This document shows, one piece after another, positions 50,172-59,364 of a DNA stretch of 64,000 bases. Where the stretch lies: the NCBI RefSeq assembly GCF_032490495.1, contig NZ_JAVYJB010000016.1, positions 8,308-72,307 on the forward strand. The letters run 5' to 3'. Position 1 is the first letter of the stretch; each line of letters starts with the position of its first letter. The position numbers and the translations under genes were made by a program. The stretch comes from Pilosibacter fragilis (GTDB taxonomy: Bacteria; Bacillota; Clostridia; Lachnospirales; Lachnospiraceae). The notes under the pieces were generated by a model. The model was not told the origin of the DNA. It ran no database searches and saw only the letters and a program-made list of their open reading frames with translations.

Positions 50172-50825
50172 TTAAAACAGAATCACTTCCTTATTAAGTG
50201 TGCCGTACCACACCTCATCGCCCTTCCCGATCTTCGCGCCGCCGCTTGTCCCCTCGGTGATCTTCTTTTCCAGGCCATCGTACTCTGCCACCGGGACGAG
50301 AACGGAAAACTCCACCTTATCCGTGTACACGCTGTCCAACACCGTCATATTTTCCTGTCCCAAAATGTACTGGATCTTTCCGACACCTGTGTAGTCCGTC
50401 ACGATCTTCATCTCAAAGGCGCGCTTCTTCTCAACGATCTCGGAAGCCGCAAGTCCCTCCTTCACAGCGCCGGAATAAGCCCGCACAAGACCGCCTGTTC
50501 CAAGCAGGGTCCCGCCGAAATATCTCGTCACGACGACACAGACGTTGTGGACATCCTCGCCTAAAAGCACGTCAAGCATCGGCCGTCCCGCCGTCTGGGC
50601 CGGTTCCCCATCATCGCTGCATCTTGTGAGCTCGTGGTTCATGCCGATGGTAAAGGCCTGGCAGTTGTGGCGGGCGTCCCAGTATTTCTTTTTGATCTCG
50701 GCGATAAACGCCGCTGCCTCCTCCTCGGACTCCACCGATTTCAGGTTCGCGATAAAGCGGGATTTCTTCACTTCGATCTCCGCTGTGCCGCCTTTGTATA
50801 AAATTTTCACGCTGTCAAGAGCCAT
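50172..50825 (-). CDS. YigZ/IMPACT family protein
   Basis: A 217-residue protein. KKSRFIANLKSVESEEEAAAFI, KYWDARHNCQAF, DDGEPAQTAGRPML and VVVTRYFGGTLLGTGGLVRAYS are IMPACT N-domain signatures; the C-terminal 60 residues form the DUF1949 ferredoxin-like domain. Implicated in translation control in general; the bacterial role is unclear. Confidence 0.93.
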   Translation of the reverse strand: MALDSVKILYKGGTAEIEVKKSRFIANLKSVESEEEAAAFIAEIKKKYWDARHNCQAFTIGMNHELTRCSDDGEPAQTAGRPMLDVLLGEDVHNVCVVVTRYFGGTLLGTGGLVRAYSGAVKEGLAASEIVEKKRAFEMKIVTDYTGVGKIQYILGQENMTVLDSVYTDKVEFSVLVPVAEYDGLEKKITEGTSGGAKIGKGDEVWYGTLNKEVILF

Positions 50826-51092
50826 ATCTCCTCTCCTTCATATCCCGTCCAAACCTGCTGTCCGTCCCGTATATTTTTCCGTTATTTCCGGTTTCCGGGC
50901 AGAACCGGACAGGCAACCCTCATAATTCCGCATTGCGGAAAGATATCCCTGTCATTCATATTTTTGTCATGTCTTTGACGATTCCGACCACAAAATGTAA
51001 TTTTTCCTTCATATTTTCCCACTTTGCGGTCAAAAATATCATAATACAAACCAAACTTTTCCACAATAACTATTTATAAATGAATGAAACTT

Positions 51093-51101
51093 TGCTATAA
51101 T
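51093..51101 (+). promoter_or_regulatory. Extended -10 promoter of the penicillin-binding protein gene
   Basis: TGC-TATAAT; the -35 (about 51073-51078) is weak. The remainder of 50826-51128 is a divergent intergenic region with no other feature seen. Confidence 0.6.
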
Positions 51102-51128
51102 TAGGGAATGATAAAGGAGGCATCCTGA

Positions 51129-53822
51129 ATGAATTATGGAAAAAACGAGGTGGAAAAGACACTCCGCAAGACAAATTCCAGATCACAGAAGATCACCTCA
51201 CATCTGGTGCTTCTTCTCACAAAGATCATCCTGATCCTGGTTCTGTTTGCAGCGGTGCTTGGAATCAGCTTCGGCTACGGAATCTTCAAGGGCGTTATCG
51301 ACGCAGCCCCGGAGATCGATGTAGCGAGCATCGAGCCAAGCGGTTATGCCACCATGGTCTATGACAGTAAGGGAAACCTCACGGAAACGCTCGTAAAATC
51401 AGGAGCGAACCGTCTTGAGGCATCCTACGAGGAACTTCCCCAGTGCCTGATCGACGCTTTCGTCGCGATTGAGGATTCCAGGTTCTGGTCCCACAAAGGC
51501 GTTGATGTCCGTTCCATGGTCCGTGCGGCCGTCGGAATCATTACCGGTGACTCCAGTGCCGGCGGCGGAAGTACCCTGACCCAGCAGCTCATTAAAAACA
51601 ATATCTTTGAAGGCGGCAATGAGGACACCTTCGGGGAGAAGCTTGAGCGAAAGATCCAGGAGCAGTATCTGGCGATCCAGTTAGAGAAGATCATGGATAA
51701 AAAGATCATCCTCAAAAACTACTTAAATACCATCAACCTCGGAAACAACACTCTGGGCGTAAAGGCGGCGGCTCTCCGTTACTTTGATAAGGATGTTTCG
51801 GACCTTACACTCTCCGAAGCGACCGTCATCGCCGGAATCACCCAGAACCCGTCGAGATTCAACCCGCTCTCCGAGAACGGAAGAAAACGCAACGAAGAAA
51901 AGCGCCGCGTGATCCTCCAGTACATGTACGAGCAGGGAAAGATCACGAAGGAAGAGCAGGAGGAGGCTCTTGCCGATGACGTTTACTCCCGGATCAAAAA
52001 CGTGGATATCGTCACAAAAGAGACCCAGACGCCGTACTCCTACTTTACCGACGAGCTGATCGATCAGGTATTAAAAGCCCTGCAGGACAAGAAAGGCTAC
52101 ACGGAGACGCAGGCCTACAATCTCCTCTTCTCCGGCGGTCTTGAGATCCACACCACCCAGGATCCGGATATCCAGTCCGTGGTGGATGAAGAGATCAGCA
52201 GACCGGAAAATTACGACGTTGTCTACTACTCGATCGACTACCGTCTGTCGATCCAGCATCCGGACCAGACAACAACGAACTATTCCGATGAGACATTAAA
52301 AACATATTTCCGCAAGGAACTCGGCGAGACAAACTTCGACGGTCTCTTCTCCTCAAAGGAGAAGGCGGATAAGGCCATCGCGAAATACAAAGCTGCAGTG
52401 ACAAAAGACGGGGATACGGTTCTCGGCGAATCTGTCCACTATGTACTTCAGCCTCAGGCGTCCTTCGTCCTCATCGACCAGTCCAGCGGCTATGTGAAGG
52501 CGCTCAGCGGCGGCCGCGGCCAGAAAGAGGTCAGCCGTTCCTTAAACCGTGCCACAAACACCCTGCGCCAGCCTGGTTCCACCTTCAAGGTCATCACATC
52601 CTTCGCCCCGGCGATCGATACCTGCGGCGCTACCCTGGGAAGTGTCTACTACGACGGCCCGTACACCATGGGCACAAAGACGTTCCGGAACTGGTACAGC
52701 AGCAAGGGCTACATGGGCTACAGCACGATCCGTGACGGTATCGTCTACTCCATGAACATTGTTGCCGTCCGCTGCATGATCGAGACTGTGACACCGCAGC
52801 TCGGCGTGGAATACGCGAGAAACTTAGGGATCACTTCCTTAACAGATACGGACTACAACGCTTCCACCGCTCTCGGCGGTATCACAAAGGGCGTTTCAAA
52901 CCTGGAGCTCACCAATGCCTTTGCGGCCATCGCAAACGGCGGTATCTACACGAAACCAGTGTTCTTCACCCAGATCCTGGACCACAACGGAAAAGTGCTT
53001 CTGGAAAATGCGCCGGAGACAAAGCGTGTACTTAAGGACTCCACCGCATTCCTTCTCACGGACGCGATGTCCCAGTCCATGGAAAGCAGCCGCATGTTCG
53101 CGTCCTCCGGAGTCAGCTTGAACTCCACAAGTGCCGTGGCAAATATTCCGGGAATGTCCAACGCCGGTAAGTCCGGTACCACAACAAACAATAACGATAT
53201 CTGGTTTGTCGGATTTACCCCGTACTACACGGCGGGAATCTGGTCCGGATGTGACGATAACCAGAAGATCTCAGCCATCGGAAGCAGTACTTCCTACCAC
53301 AAGAAGATCTGGAAAGCGATCATGACAAAGATCCATGAGGGGCTTGCGGACACCGGTTTCCCGGTTCCGTCCTCCGTCACAACCGCCCAGATCTGCCGGA
53401 AATCCGGAAAGCTTGCGATCCCCGGTGTCTGCGAGAATGATCCAAGAGGAAACGCCGTTTACACCGAGTACTTTGCAAAGGGAACTGTTCCAACAGAGGT
53501 CTGCGACCATCATGTACAGCTGACCGTGTGCAGCGAGTCCGGCGGACTTGCAACGGAATACTGCCCTGCGAAGACTACAAGGACCTTCATGGTGATTCCG
53601 GACGGCGAATCCGGCGGAACGGATGATTCTAAATACCGTTCTCCGGGAACCTGCACGATCCACAGCTCGACCTCCGTTGTTCTTCCGAGCGAAGAAGACA
53701 CTGAGAACATGGGTTCCACAAAGGTCGAGACTGTTCCGGAAACCGTTCCGGAGACCACAAAAGCAGCGCCGAAATCGCCGCTTGACCAGGTATATATTCC
53801 TGTGGGACCTGGATATAATTAA
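51129..53822 (+). CDS. Class A penicillin-binding protein (PBP1A type)
   Basis: An 897-residue membrane protein. A membrane helix (about residues 25-50) is followed by the glycosyltransferase domain (FVAIEDSRFWSHKGVD, SAGGGSTLTQQLIKN, KIILKNYLNTINLGNNTLGV). The transpeptidase domain has the active-site serine in RQPGSTFKVI, the second motif YSMN, and KSGTT late. A Thr/Pro/Glu-rich tail ends the protein. It builds and crosslinks peptidoglycan. ATG preceded by AAAGGAGG. Monocistronic. Confidence 0.95.
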   Translation: MNYGKNEVEKTLRKTNSRSQKITSHLVLLLTKIILILVLFAAVLGISFGYGIFKGVIDAAPEIDVASIEPSGYATMVYDSKGNLTETLVKSGANRLEASYEELPQCLIDAFVAIEDSRFWSHKGVDVRSMVRAAVGIITGDSSAGGGSTLTQQLIKNNIFEGGNEDTFGEKLERKIQEQYLAIQLEKIMDKKIILKNYLNTINLGNNTLGVKAAALRYFDKDVSDLTLSEATVIAGITQNPSRFNPLSENGRKRNEEKRRVILQYMYEQGKITKEEQEEALADDVYSRIKNVDIVTKETQTPYSYFTDELIDQVLKALQDKKGYTETQAYNLLFSGGLEIHTTQDPDIQSVVDEEISRPENYDVVYYSIDYRLSIQHPDQTTTNYSDETLKTYFRKELGETNFDGLFSSKEKADKAIAKYKAAVTKDGDTVLGESVHYVLQPQASFVLIDQSSGYVKALSGGRGQKEVSRSLNRATNTLRQPGSTFKVITSFAPAIDTCGATLGSVYYDGPYTMGTKTFRNWYSSKGYMGYSTIRDGIVYSMNIVAVRCMIETVTPQLGVEYARNLGITSLTDTDYNASTALGGITKGVSNLELTNAFAAIANGGIYTKPVFFTQILDHNGKVLLENAPETKRVLKDSTAFLLTDAMSQSMESSRMFASSGVSLNSTSAVANIPGMSNAGKSGTTTNNNDIWFVGFTPYYTAGIWSGCDDNQKISAIGSSTSYHKKIWKAIMTKIHEGLADTGFPVPSSVTTAQICRKSGKLAIPGVCENDPRGNAVYTEYFAKGTVPTEVCDHHVQLTVCSESGGLATEYCPAKTTRTFMVIPDGESGGTDDSKYRSPGTCTIHSSTSVVLPSEEDTENMGSTKVETVPETVPETTKAAPKSPLDQVYIPVGPGYN

Positions 53823-53833
53823 TCCTAAGTAAA

Positions 53834-53872
53834 GCAATACGCCGGATAGATTGAGTTCTATCTGGCGTATTG
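53834..53872 (+). terminator. Terminator after the penicillin-binding protein gene
   Basis: CAATACGCCGGATAGA-6-TCTATCTGGCGTATTG, a 16-bp stem with one G-T pair, followed by a weak TTATAGAATTTT tract. Confidence 0.75.
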
Positions 53873-53885
53873 TTATAGAATTTTA

Positions 53886-54018
53886 GTAACTGTTCAGTAG
53901 GTCTGCGCACTTGCTGCGCTGACCGTAAGAAAACCTAGGCTAAAAGGCAAAAATCCCATCGGCGTAGCCGATTTGGAATGGATTTTTGCATGTAACTGTG
54001 AAGGTACTGAACAGTTAC
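53886..54018. mobile_element. 133-bp miniature element, copy 2 (inverted)
   Basis: Identical to the reverse complement of 47091-47223 at all positions. Flanked by GAATTTTA on both sides (53878-53885, 54019-54026), a perfect 8-bp duplication. Lies in the convergent gap between the penicillin-binding protein gene and etfA. Confidence 0.93.
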
Positions 54019-54132
54019 GAATTTTATAAGATTCCAGACACTGCCTGCGGCGAATTTATAGTCGATAAAATTCTCTGTTGATTCGCAAATAGTAGTAAGC
54101 TGCAAAGCACCGCTCAGAAAGTTATACTGCTG

Positions 54133-54160
54133 AAAAATCCCCCAGCTTTAATACCGGGGG
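54133..54160 (-). terminator. Terminator after etfA
   Basis: Minus strand CCCCC-12-GGGGG followed by ATTTTTC. Confidence 0.8.
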
Positions 54161-54200
54161 ACTCTCTCTATTTACATCATGGCTTTTGTAAATACGACCT

Positions 54201-55169
54201 TTATTCCGCTTTTCTTTTCTTCATCTCTTCGATCATCACCGGAAGGATCTTTGTGACATCCCCGACGATTCCCGCATCTGCCACATCAAAGATGGACGCA
54301 TCCTCATCCTTATTGATGGCTACGATATAGCCGGAACCGATCATGCCGGATACATGCTGGGTGGCGCCGGAGATTCCACATGCGATGTAGAGCTTCGGAG
54401 CGACGATCTTGCCGGACTGCCCGACCTGGTGGGCTCTCGATACCCAGCCTTCCTCGATTGCAGGTCTGGTGGCTCCCACAACGCCTCCCATGACCTCCGC
54501 GAGCTCTTCCACAAGGGCAAAATTCTCCTTGCTGCCCATTCCTCTTCCGCCGGATACGATGATCTGTGCTTCCTCGAGGTTGACGGTCTCTGCGATCTCT
54601 TTTACTGTCTCAACGACCTTTGTGCGGACTGTGTCTGCGGAGGCGTCCTCAGCGATGACTTCGCCGGTTCTGCTCTCGTCTAATTTTTTTGCGAAAGAAC
54701 CGGAACGTACGGTCGCAACATGCGGAAGGTTCTCTCCCATCTTCATGTCATTCAGTACATTTCCATTGTAAGAAAGGGATGTGTAAACGCCGTCTGCAGT
54801 GATCCCTGTCACATCTGTCACACAGCCGGACCCAAAGACTGCGGAGACTGCCGGGGCGATCATCTTTCCCTCCGGGGTTCCTGCCATATAGACTGCCTTC
54901 GGCTGATATTTCTCCGCAAGTTTTACGAGGATCTGTGCCTTCTCCTCAGCCGGAAGTCCTTCCTCACCTGCCACGAGGACCTTGGAAGCTCCTGCTGTGA
55001 TCACAGTCTTTGTATCAGTGTCCTTTCCAAATACAACAGCGATCACTTCCTCGCCGTTTGCCTTTGCAAGCTCTGCGGCCTTGCTGACTGTCTCAAGTGC
55101 TGCACCGACCGGTGCACCGTCTGCGCTCTGGGCGTAGACCATGATATTCTTTCCATCTGTATATTTCAT
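54201..55169 (-). CDS. etfA: Electron transfer flavoprotein alpha subunit
   Basis: A 322-residue protein with the C-terminal FAD-binding signature (VSGGRGMGSKENFALVEELA, YIACGISGATQHVSGM, INKDEDASIFDVADAGIVGD). It has no N-terminal ferredoxin domain, unlike LctC of Acetobacterium woodii. It pairs with EtfB to move electrons between the flavin dehydrogenases encoded upstream. Last gene of the operon. Confidence 0.95.
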   Translation of the reverse strand: MKYTDGKNIMVYAQSADGAPVGAALETVSKAAELAKANGEEVIAVVFGKDTDTKTVITAGASKVLVAGEEGLPAEEKAQILVKLAEKYQPKAVYMAGTPEGKMIAPAVSAVFGSGCVTDVTGITADGVYTSLSYNGNVLNDMKMGENLPHVATVRSGSFAKKLDESRTGEVIAEDASADTVRTKVVETVKEIAETVNLEEAQIIVSGGRGMGSKENFALVEELAEVMGGVVGATRPAIEEGWVSRAHQVGQSGKIVAPKLYIACGISGATQHVSGMIGSGYIVAINKDEDASIFDVADAGIVGDVTKILPVMIEEMKKRKAE

Positions 55170-55253
55170 CGTCTCAATTTCCTTCCATGCTTAATTCCGG
55201 CTGACATTCACGTTTTGTGCGGGCCAAAGCCGGTTCTGCCGATCCAGCATTCA

Positions 55254-56030
55254 TCAGATTGCTTTTGCTTCGCTCATCATGGCGAGCGCCTGGCTTACCG
55301 CCTCCGCCGGATCTTCTGCCTTGATCTTCACACCTGCGGCTCTCTTTGCCGGTGCGTAGACCCTGAGGACCTCGACCTGTGCAGTTCCTGCCTCTTCTGC
55401 GGCGAGCTCCTCGATCGGTTTCTTTCTCGCTGCCATCTTGCTCTTGATCGTCGGATAACGCGGGTCATACTCCGGCTTATTGACAGCCACAACGCACGGA
55501 AGCCCTGACTCGATCATGCAGTAACCTTCCTCCGTCTCCTGCTTTACTGTCACTTTTCCCTCTCCTGCTGTGATATCAACGACATCTGCTGTTACCGGAG
55601 CGGAAAGCTCCTTCGCCAGGATCGTTCCCACCTGTCCGGAAGCGAAATCTGTGGTCTCTTTGCCGCAGAACACGATGTCAAATTTCTTTCCTGCCTTCTC
55701 CTCGATGGCTTCCTTCGCAGCCTTCAGTTCCTTTGCGATGATCTCCGGATCAGCGCTCTGGTAAGCGTCATTTACCGCAAGGTACGCGTAGTCGGCGCCC
55801 ACTGCCAGGCAGTTCTTTAAGGAGTTTTTTACGCTCTCATCGCCGATGGAAAGAACGGTCACCTCTCCTCCTGCCGCCTCTTTTAAGCGGACCGCCATCT
55901 CCAGCGCATATGTATCAAATGCGTTTACTACCGGTGTCACACCGTCAAGAGCCGGTGCCCCTGTCTTCGGATCCAGGGAGATCTCAACGGAATCGTCCGG
56001 AACCTGTTTTACACATACTAAAATTTCCAT
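55254..56030 (-). CDS. etfB: Electron transfer flavoprotein beta subunit
   Basis: About 258 residues from the ATG at 56030 (MEILVCVKQVPDDSVEI) after GGAGGAAAAC. NAFDTYALEMAVRLKE, FCGKETTDFASGQVG and VAVNKPEYDPRYPTIKSKMAARKKPIEE are typical of EtfB. Whether it is a bifurcating type cannot be decided by eye; the linked lactate dehydrogenase makes that plausible. Followed by etfA. Confidence 0.95.
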   Translation of the reverse strand: MEILVCVKQVPDDSVEISLDPKTGAPALDGVTPVVNAFDTYALEMAVRLKEAAGGEVTVLSIGDESVKNSLKNCLAVGADYAYLAVNDAYQSADPEIIAKELKAAKEAIEEKAGKKFDIVFCGKETTDFASGQVGTILAKELSAPVTADVVDITAGEGKVTVKQETEEGYCMIESGLPCVVAVNKPEYDPRYPTIKSKMAARKKPIEELAAEEAGTAQVEVLRVYAPAKRAAGVKIKAEDPAEAVSQALAMMSEAKAI

Positions 56031-56167
56031 GTTTTCCTCCAAAATTCGTCCGGTTCCGACAGAACCAGTTCTTCACGGATACTGCCGGACCGGTGTAATA
56101 TCTCGAAATTTTGCGGCTTTCACAGCCGTTTCTCCGCCATTCATTTGCCTTTACGCGCAAATTGCTT

Positions 56168-57304
56168 TTACTTTCCTATCACGTTGTTTGCCACAACAAT
56201 TCTCTGTACCTCATTGGTTCCCTCAAAGATCTGGAAGATCTTCGCATCTCTAAGAAGCTTCTCGACCGGGTACTCTCTGCTGTAGCCGTAACCGCCGAAC
56301 ATCTGGATCGCCTCAGAAGCAACCTCCATTGCGATATCGGACGCATAGCATTTCGCGATAGCGGATTCCTTCGTGTACGGAAGTCCCATATCCATCTTTG
56401 TTAAAGCATGGGCAACCATCTGACGGGCCGTCTCTGTCTTGATCTCCATGTCGGCTACCTTGAACTGTAATGCCTGGTTCTTGATGATCGGTTTGCCGAA
56501 CTGGATCCTCTCCTTGCCGTATGCGACTGCCTCGTTGATGCCTCTCTGGGCGATACCTGTGGCAACGCAGCCCATCCATGCGCGGGCCTGGTCGAGAGTC
56601 TTCATGGCGATTCCGAAGCCCTTTCCTTCCTCTCCGATGAGGTTCGCTGCCGGAATTCTGCAGTCCTCGAATACAACGTCACAGGTATTGGAGGTACGGA
56701 TACCCATCTTGTTTTCCTCATGTCCTGTGGAGAGACCCGGAGTTCCGGCATCTACCAGGAACATGGAGATTCCCTTTACCCCTTTGGATTTATCGGTCAT
56801 GGCTGTCACGCAGTAGAAGGAAGCGACACCGCCGTTCGTGATGAAGCATTTTCTGCCGTTTAATACATACTCATCTCCGTCTTTCACCGCTGTGGTCTTG
56901 CCTGCGCTGGCATCGGAGCCTGCGCCCGGCTCTGTCAGACAGAATGCCCCAAAGCCTCCGTCGAGGATCAGGTCGCAGACATGCTGCTTCTGCTCGTCGG
57001 TGCCCGCGATGAGAACCGGCTTCATGCCGAGACCGCTGGCGGAGATCGTTGTGGCGAAGCCTGCGTCCGCGATTGCCATCTGCTCGATAAGGGCAGCTAC
57101 ATCCACACGGGAAAGGCCCGGGCCGCCGAACTCTTCCGGAACCTCGAGAGCCTGATAGCCCTGCTCGACCGCTTTATCATAAATTGCCTTCGGCCATTCG
57201 CCGGAAACATCGTATTCCTTGCACTGCTCTGCAACTTCTTTGTCACAGAAATTTTTAACGTCCTGCAGGAGATCCTGCGCCTCTTCAGAAATTAAGTATG
57301 CCAT
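56168..57304 (-). CDS. Short-chain acyl-CoA dehydrogenase
   Basis: A 378-residue protein with standard family motifs: FCLTEPGAGSDASAGKTTAV, KCFITNGGVASFYCV, GIRTSNTCDVVFEDCRIP, QMFGGYGYSREYPVEKLLRD, and the catalytic glutamate in FQIFEGTNEVQRIV. It oxidises or reduces short acyl-CoA using EtfAB as electron partner. Neighbours suggest coupling to lactate oxidation, or acryloyl-CoA or crotonyl-CoA reduction; no crotonase or thiolase gene is nearby. Confidence 0.92.
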   Translation of the reverse strand: MAYLISEEAQDLLQDVKNFCDKEVAEQCKEYDVSGEWPKAIYDKAVEQGYQALEVPEEFGGPGLSRVDVAALIEQMAIADAGFATTISASGLGMKPVLIAGTDEQKQHVCDLILDGGFGAFCLTEPGAGSDASAGKTTAVKDGDEYVLNGRKCFITNGGVASFYCVTAMTDKSKGVKGISMFLVDAGTPGLSTGHEENKMGIRTSNTCDVVFEDCRIPAANLIGEEGKGFGIAMKTLDQARAWMGCVATGIAQRGINEAVAYGKERIQFGKPIIKNQALQFKVADMEIKTETARQMVAHALTKMDMGLPYTKESAIAKCYASDIAMEVASEAIQMFGGYGYSREYPVEKLLRDAKIFQIFEGTNEVQRIVVANNVIGK

Positions 57305-57512
57305 AATGAAATTCCTTTGCTGCTATGTTTTCTGCGGCCGCCCTGGAAAATATGCGGGCTTGCCGGACAGCAGCTTTCCTTTCTTTTTTATTTGCGCCGG
57401 CCGGTTCACGGGGGAGATTGCCGGCCGGCAGACAGTGTCAATAAATATATTGGTGTACGGCAGCCGTCTCACGGGGAGGAAAAGAACTGCTGCCGGGGCT
57501 AAACAGAATACT
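57305..57512 (-). other. Intercistronic region with GC-rich hairpins
   Basis: GCCGGCCGG...CCGGCCGGC (about 57390-57427) and GGCAGC...GCTGCC (about 57460-57495). No T-runs follow, so these may adjust mRNA stability within the operon rather than end it. Confidence 0.5.
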
Positions 57513-58949
57513 TTACGCCTCTTCCTTCGGATCATAGCAGATCTTGCCCGGGTTTAAGATCATCTTCGGGTCGAAGGTCTCCTTGATGCCGCGCATCAGG
57601 CGCATGTTCACCGGACCTGCGAACTCTGCAAGATAGCCTTTCTTTCCAAAGCCGATTCCGTGCTCACCTGAGATCAGACCGCCCAGCTCTGCTGCCTTCC
57701 TGTAGATGTCTGCCATGAACTCGGAAACCTGTTTCTTGAATGTCTCCTCATCCATGTCGTTCGCGCATGTATAGATATGTAAGTTACCGTCACCCGCATG
57801 TCCGAAGCTCTTGACCTCGAAGTCATATTTCTCGGACGCTCCCTTGACGTATGTCAGGTATTTCGCGATCTGGTTGACCGGAACGACGACGTCGCACTCA
57901 TCGAGAAGCTTTGTCTCCGCCTCGATGGCCTCAAGGAAGGAGCTTCTCGCTGCCCATGCGTCTTTCTTCTTCGCCGGGGTATCAGCAACGAGAACATCCA
58001 CAGCGCCCGCGTCGAGAACAACCTCAGCCGCCTGCTCTGTGAGCTCCTCCAACTGTTCCATGTTGTCGCCGTCGAATGTCACAAGAAGGTAAGCGCCGAT
58101 GTCAACACCCTCGACCTGCTTCGGGAATACGCTCTTTCCAAGGTAGCGCTCGGAAGCGAGAACGATCTCTTTCTCCATGAATTCCAGTGCCTGCGGCTGG
58201 AAGTGGTTCATGAAGAATTTCGGAACCGTCGCAATACAGTCTTCCAGGTTCTCATACGGGATGATCAGGCTGATGGTCTCTTTCGGTGCCGGGATGAGCT
58301 TTAAGGTGAGCTCTGTGATGATACCTAAGGTTCCCTCGGAACCGATCATTAAGTTTAACAGGCTGTAGCCGGTGCTTGTTTTTGAGACGGTAGCGCCCAG
58401 CTTTACGATCTCACCGGTCGGAAGGACAACGGTCATGGCGCGCACATAATCTCTTGTGCATCCATATTTGACGGCGCGCATGCCGCCCGCGTTCGTGGAA
58501 ACATTTCCGCCGAGAGTCGCAAACTTTTCACCCGGATCCGGCGGATATAAGAGACCCTGCTTCTGTGCATCCTCAGCGAGGTCATTTAACAGAACGCCCG
58601 GCTCCACGCGGACTACGAAGTTCTCGAGATCATAGCCAAGGATCTTATTCATCTTGCTCATGTCGATCATGACCCCGCCATCTACAGCTACTGCCGCGCC
58701 GGTAAGACCGGTTCCTGCTCCTCTCGGGATCACCGGGAGGGAGTTCTCATAACAGACCTTCACGATAGCCGCGATGTCCTCTGTGGTTGTCGCCTCGATC
58801 ACGACCTCCGGCGCGCCCTTTCCGTAGATCGGCATCTCGTCGTGGAAATAGTCACTGTTGATCTCTTCGCCTGCGTATACTTTTCCCGGAACGATCGCTT
58901 TGAACTGTTCCAGGATCTCAGGCGTTACCTCATTATACTTCTTTGCCAT
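57513..58949 (-). CDS. FAD-linked 2-hydroxyacid dehydrogenase (GlcD/LctD type, probable lactate dehydrogenase)
   Basis: A 478-residue protein. FAD-binding domain: VIPRGAGTGLTGAAVAVDGGVMIDMSKMNKIL and PDPGEKFATLGGNVSTNAGG; C-terminal FAD-oxidase domain with SFGHAGDGNLHIY and LGGLISGEHGIGFGKKGYL. It has no Fe-S domain. With EtfAB it resembles LctBCD, which oxidises lactate with NAD by electron confurcation. Start at 58949 after AGAGGAG. First structural gene behind the regulator and operators. Confidence 0.9.
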   Translation of the reverse strand: MAKKYNEVTPEILEQFKAIVPGKVYAGEEINSDYFHDEMPIYGKGAPEVVIEATTTEDIAAIVKVCYENSLPVIPRGAGTGLTGAAVAVDGGVMIDMSKMNKILGYDLENFVVRVEPGVLLNDLAEDAQKQGLLYPPDPGEKFATLGGNVSTNAGGMRAVKYGCTRDYVRAMTVVLPTGEIVKLGATVSKTSTGYSLLNLMIGSEGTLGIITELTLKLIPAPKETISLIIPYENLEDCIATVPKFFMNHFQPQALEFMEKEIVLASERYLGKSVFPKQVEGVDIGAYLLVTFDGDNMEQLEELTEQAAEVVLDAGAVDVLVADTPAKKKDAWAARSSFLEAIEAETKLLDECDVVVPVNQIAKYLTYVKGASEKYDFEVKSFGHAGDGNLHIYTCANDMDEETFKKQVSEFMADIYRKAAELGGLISGEHGIGFGKKGYLAEFAGPVNMRLMRGIKETFDPKMILNPGKICYDPKEEA

Positions 58950-59033
58950 GTTTGCTTTCTCCTCTTCTCATATATTGCCGCCACCCATATGACACATGTG
59001 CGGTTTTGTGTAATGCAATTGATTCTCTTTTAT

Positions 59034-59048
59034 ATTGGTAGTACCAAT
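59034..59048. promoter_or_regulatory. FadR-type operator, proximal
   Basis: ATTGGTAGTACCAAT, matching the TGGTNNNACCA pattern of FadR-subfamily GntR regulators. Lies between the regulator and dehydrogenase genes, 85 bases before the start codon. Confidence 0.75.
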
Positions 59049-59117
59049 TATGATATATTTTAAACACCATGCACATTTGTTTGTTTATTGCGCACAATGT
59101 TGATTGTTTTCTCTTTA

Positions 59118-59132
59118 TTGGTAGAACCAATT
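59118..59132. promoter_or_regulatory. FadR-type operator, distal
   Basis: ATTGGTAGAACCAAT, centred 84 bp (about 8 helical turns) from the proximal site, so two dimers could sit on the same face and loop the DNA. Confidence 0.75.
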
Positions 59133-59138
59133 CGTTCT

Positions 59139-59166
59139 AAAAAATAACTGCTATCAATAAGCAGTG
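59139..59166 (-). terminator. Terminator-like hairpin in the leader of the dehydrogenase operon
   Basis: Minus strand ACTGCT-TATTGAT-AGCAGT followed by TATTTTTT. It lies between the promoter at 59183-59211 and the dehydrogenase gene: it may end the regulator transcript or act as an attenuator. Confidence 0.6.
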
Positions 59167-59182
59167 TATTTTTTCCAATACA

Positions 59183-59211
59183 AGGATATCGCTGTCCCGG
59201 ATTTTTGTCAA
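59183..59211 (-). promoter_or_regulatory. Promoter upstream of the lactate/acyl-CoA dehydrogenase operon
   Basis: TTGACA (59211-59206), 17 bp, TATCCT (59188-59183). A weaker promoter may exist next to the proximal operator (TATCAT at 59055-59050). Confidence 0.6.
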
Positions 59212-59364
59212 GACTTTTTGTTTTTCTTTGCGCAAATTTCGCACAGATTGTCTGATTTTTGTCAGGATTGTTAGAATTATATCATAGTCATGGTTCCCGC
59301 TCTTTTCCCTGACTCTCAAAGCACTGGCTTATCGAAATAATCAGTCGGAACTCTGCCATAATTT

